Below are positions 16,313 through 17,195 of a stretch of 17,195 nt of DNA, in pieces (the stretch's first letter is position 1; each line of letters begins with the position of its first letter). Source of the stretch: Fidelibacterota bacterium. GTDB lineage: Bacteria > Fidelibacterota > Marinisomatia > Marinisomatales > UBA1611. Both the position numbers and the translations under genes were made by a program. The notes beneath the pieces were generated by a model that saw nothing but the letters and a program-made list of their open reading frames with translations, had not been told where the DNA came from and made no database searches. The stretch lies in assembly GCA_012964275.1 (NCBI GenBank), contig DTUG01000057.1, positions 1 to 17,195 on the forward strand, read 5' to 3'.

Positions 16313-16738
16313 ATGGGAAATAGAACATTCGCAATCATCAAACCGGATGCAGTAAGAAACGGAAACACTGGAAAAATCTATGATAGGATCCTGCAAGCGG
16401 ATTTCAAAATCTTAGCTGCAAAACTGTTAAAATTGACAAAAGCTCAGGCAGAAGGATTTTATGCGGTTCATAAGCAACGTCCATTTTACGAGGAACTGAT
16501 TGATTTTATGTCTTCCGGAGCTTGCATGATTTTAGCATTAGAGAAAGACAATGCCGTATCTTCATGGCGGGAATCTATCGGTGCCACCAATCCCGAAGAA
16601 GCGGCGAAAGGCACTATCAGAAAAGACTTCGCAACCAATGTTCAAAAGAATGCCGTGCACGGTTCAGACTCAGACGAAAATGCCGAAAAAGAGATTGGAT
16701 TTTTCTTTACGGAGAGTGAACTTATCGCCAATCAATAA
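16313..16738 (+). CDS. ndk: Nucleoside diphosphate kinase
   Basis: Cytoplasmic enzyme that moves the gamma-phosphate between nucleoside di- and triphosphates through a phosphohistidine. The sequence starts NRTFAIIKPDAV (K10 contacts the phosphates), contains RPFYEELIDFMSSG, and has the active-site motif NAVHGSDS with H116. Length is 141 residues, typical of bacterial Ndk. GGAG at 16298-16301 lies 11 bases before the ATG. Placement right behind sucCD fits a shared role: GTP or ATP made by succinyl-CoA ligase can be exchanged by Ndk. The gene is intact and ends 12 bases before an unknown lipoprotein gene. Confidence 0.96.
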   Translation: MGNRTFAIIKPDAVRNGNTGKIYDRILQADFKILAAKLLKLTKAQAEGFYAVHKQRPFYEELIDFMSSGACMILALEKDNAVSSWRESIGATNPEEAAKGTIRKDFATNVQKNAVHGSDSDENAEKEIGFFFTESELIANQ

Positions 16739-16750
16739 TTTCTCATATCA

Positions 16751-17195
16751 ATGAAGAAAATTCTATTTCCCACTTTTCTACTCTTAATCATCTCTTGCGG
16801 AGGCAAAGGGATAGCAGGCTATGTGGGGGAGTCAATCACCATTACGGCCGAAAATCCCGAAGAGACTGATGATGTTGATTTCAATTGGATACTTGTTGAC
16901 CAACCTGATGGCAGCCTGCTAAGCTCAAAAGATTTAAAATACAAAATAGCCGGTCAGGAAATGACCTTTTCTCCTGATTACCCCGGAGATTACATATTTG
17001 AAGTTTCAATCTCAAAGTTTGGAGATGAGCTCTCAAGTCAATCCTTCGTTTTTACGATATCAGACTTGGAGGAGGAATCAGAAGAAGAAAAACCCGCTGA
17101 TTCTGAAGAAGAATGGCTGAATAAAGATCTGGAAGACGAGGATGAAGAAGAAGATGAGGATGAAGAAGAAGACGAGGATGAAGAAGAAGACGAGG
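16751..17195 (+). CDS. Unknown lipoprotein with acidic repeat tail (3' partial)
   Basis: I do not recognise this gene. The frame opens at ATG 16751 and stays open to the window edge (148 codons). Residues 1-16 look like a lipoprotein signal: MKK, a hydrophobic core, and the lipobox LIISC with C16, followed by GG, so the mature protein would sit in the cell envelope. Residues about 25-105 are a small beta-rich segment; FNWILVDQPDGS and FSPDYPGDYIFEVSIS resemble PKD/Ig-like domains. From about residue 110 the chain is almost all Glu and Asp, ending in repeated DEEEDE units. The start has no clear Shine-Dalgarno site; it lies 12 bases after ndk on the same strand and may be cotranscribed. Function unknown; an envelope or cation-binding role is only a guess. 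Confidence 0.72.
   Translation, partial: MKKILFPTFLLLIISCGGKGIAGYVGESITITAENPEETDDVDFNWILVDQPDGSLLSSKDLKYKIAGQEMTFSPDYPGDYIFEVSISKFGDELSSQSFVFTISDLEEESEEEKPADSEEEWLNKDLEDEDEEEDEDEEEDEDEEEDE
17141..17194 (+). repeat. 18-bp tandem repeat coding DEEEDE
   Basis: Three consecutive 18-base units (17141-17158, 17159-17176, 17177-17194), GATGAAGAAGAAGAYGAG, identical except for a T or C at position 15. The last base of the window matches the start of a fourth. Each codes Asp-Glu-Glu-Glu-Asp-Glu, so the repeat stays in frame in the lipoprotein gene and copy number can change without a frameshift. The array continues beyond the window. Confidence 0.85.

Noticed and set aside
1..17195. Mobile elements, CRISPR arrays, defence genes, tRNA genes or a new system
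   Set aside because: All the space is taken by core genes; I saw no terminal inverted repeats, direct-repeat/spacer pattern, transposase, recombinase or cloverleaf. Only the end lipoprotein is unexplained.

Overview
The window is bacterial chromosome in three blocks. No phage, transposon, CRISPR, tRNA or rRNA is visible, and no gap between genes exceeds about 90 bases. The gene content suggests a Gram-negative member of the FCB superphylum (Bacteroidetes/Marinimicrobia/Ignavibacteria side). Clues are a lipoprotein signal, a stand-alone ALDH4-type P5C dehydrogenase of about 540 residues, a type II-looking MurB between murC and ftsQ, and AT-leaning composition. Candidatus Marinimicrobia (SAR406) is my best guess; it is inference from gene content only.

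Block 1 (1-10190, + strand) is the distal part of the division and cell wall (dcw) cluster: mraY (5' end cut by the window), murD, ftsW, murG, murC, murB, ftsQ, ftsA, ftsZ. Consecutive genes from mraY to ftsA overlap by 1, 1, 11, 4, 4, 11 and 4 bases, so translation is probably coupled throughout. Only ftsZ is set apart by a short spacer, and it has the best Shine-Dalgarno sequence in the window. The genes make UDP-MurNAc-pentapeptide (murB, murC, murD), transfer it to lipid (mraY), complete lipid II (murG), polymerise it at the septum (ftsW), and build the division ring (ftsQ, ftsA, ftsZ).

Block 2 (10191-11577) holds a hairpin behind ftsZ, then rpmB (ribosomal protein L28) on the minus strand. 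A short divergent promoter region separates rpmB from a plus-strand tRNA-dihydrouridine synthase gene (dusB-like).

Block 3 (11664 to the end, + strand) is a tightly packed set: pruA, arcC, sucC, sucD, ndk and the start of an unknown lipoprotein gene. These genes link proline/glutamate breakdown to nucleotide phosphorylation: P5C dehydrogenase makes glutamate and NADH, succinyl-CoA ligase and carbamate kinase make NTP by substrate-level phosphorylation, and Ndk equilibrates NTP pools. sucC is split by an apparent one-base deletion near 14888-14890; adding one base restores a 389-residue SucC of normal length. The last gene (from 16751) encodes a lipoprotein with a short PKD/Ig-like segment and a very acidic tail built on an 18-bp tandem repeat that runs off the window.

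Most of the window is well-known core metabolism. The points worth a second look are the sucC frameshift, the energy-gene grouping, and the acidic repeat lipoprotein. I found no convincing sign of a new biological system.
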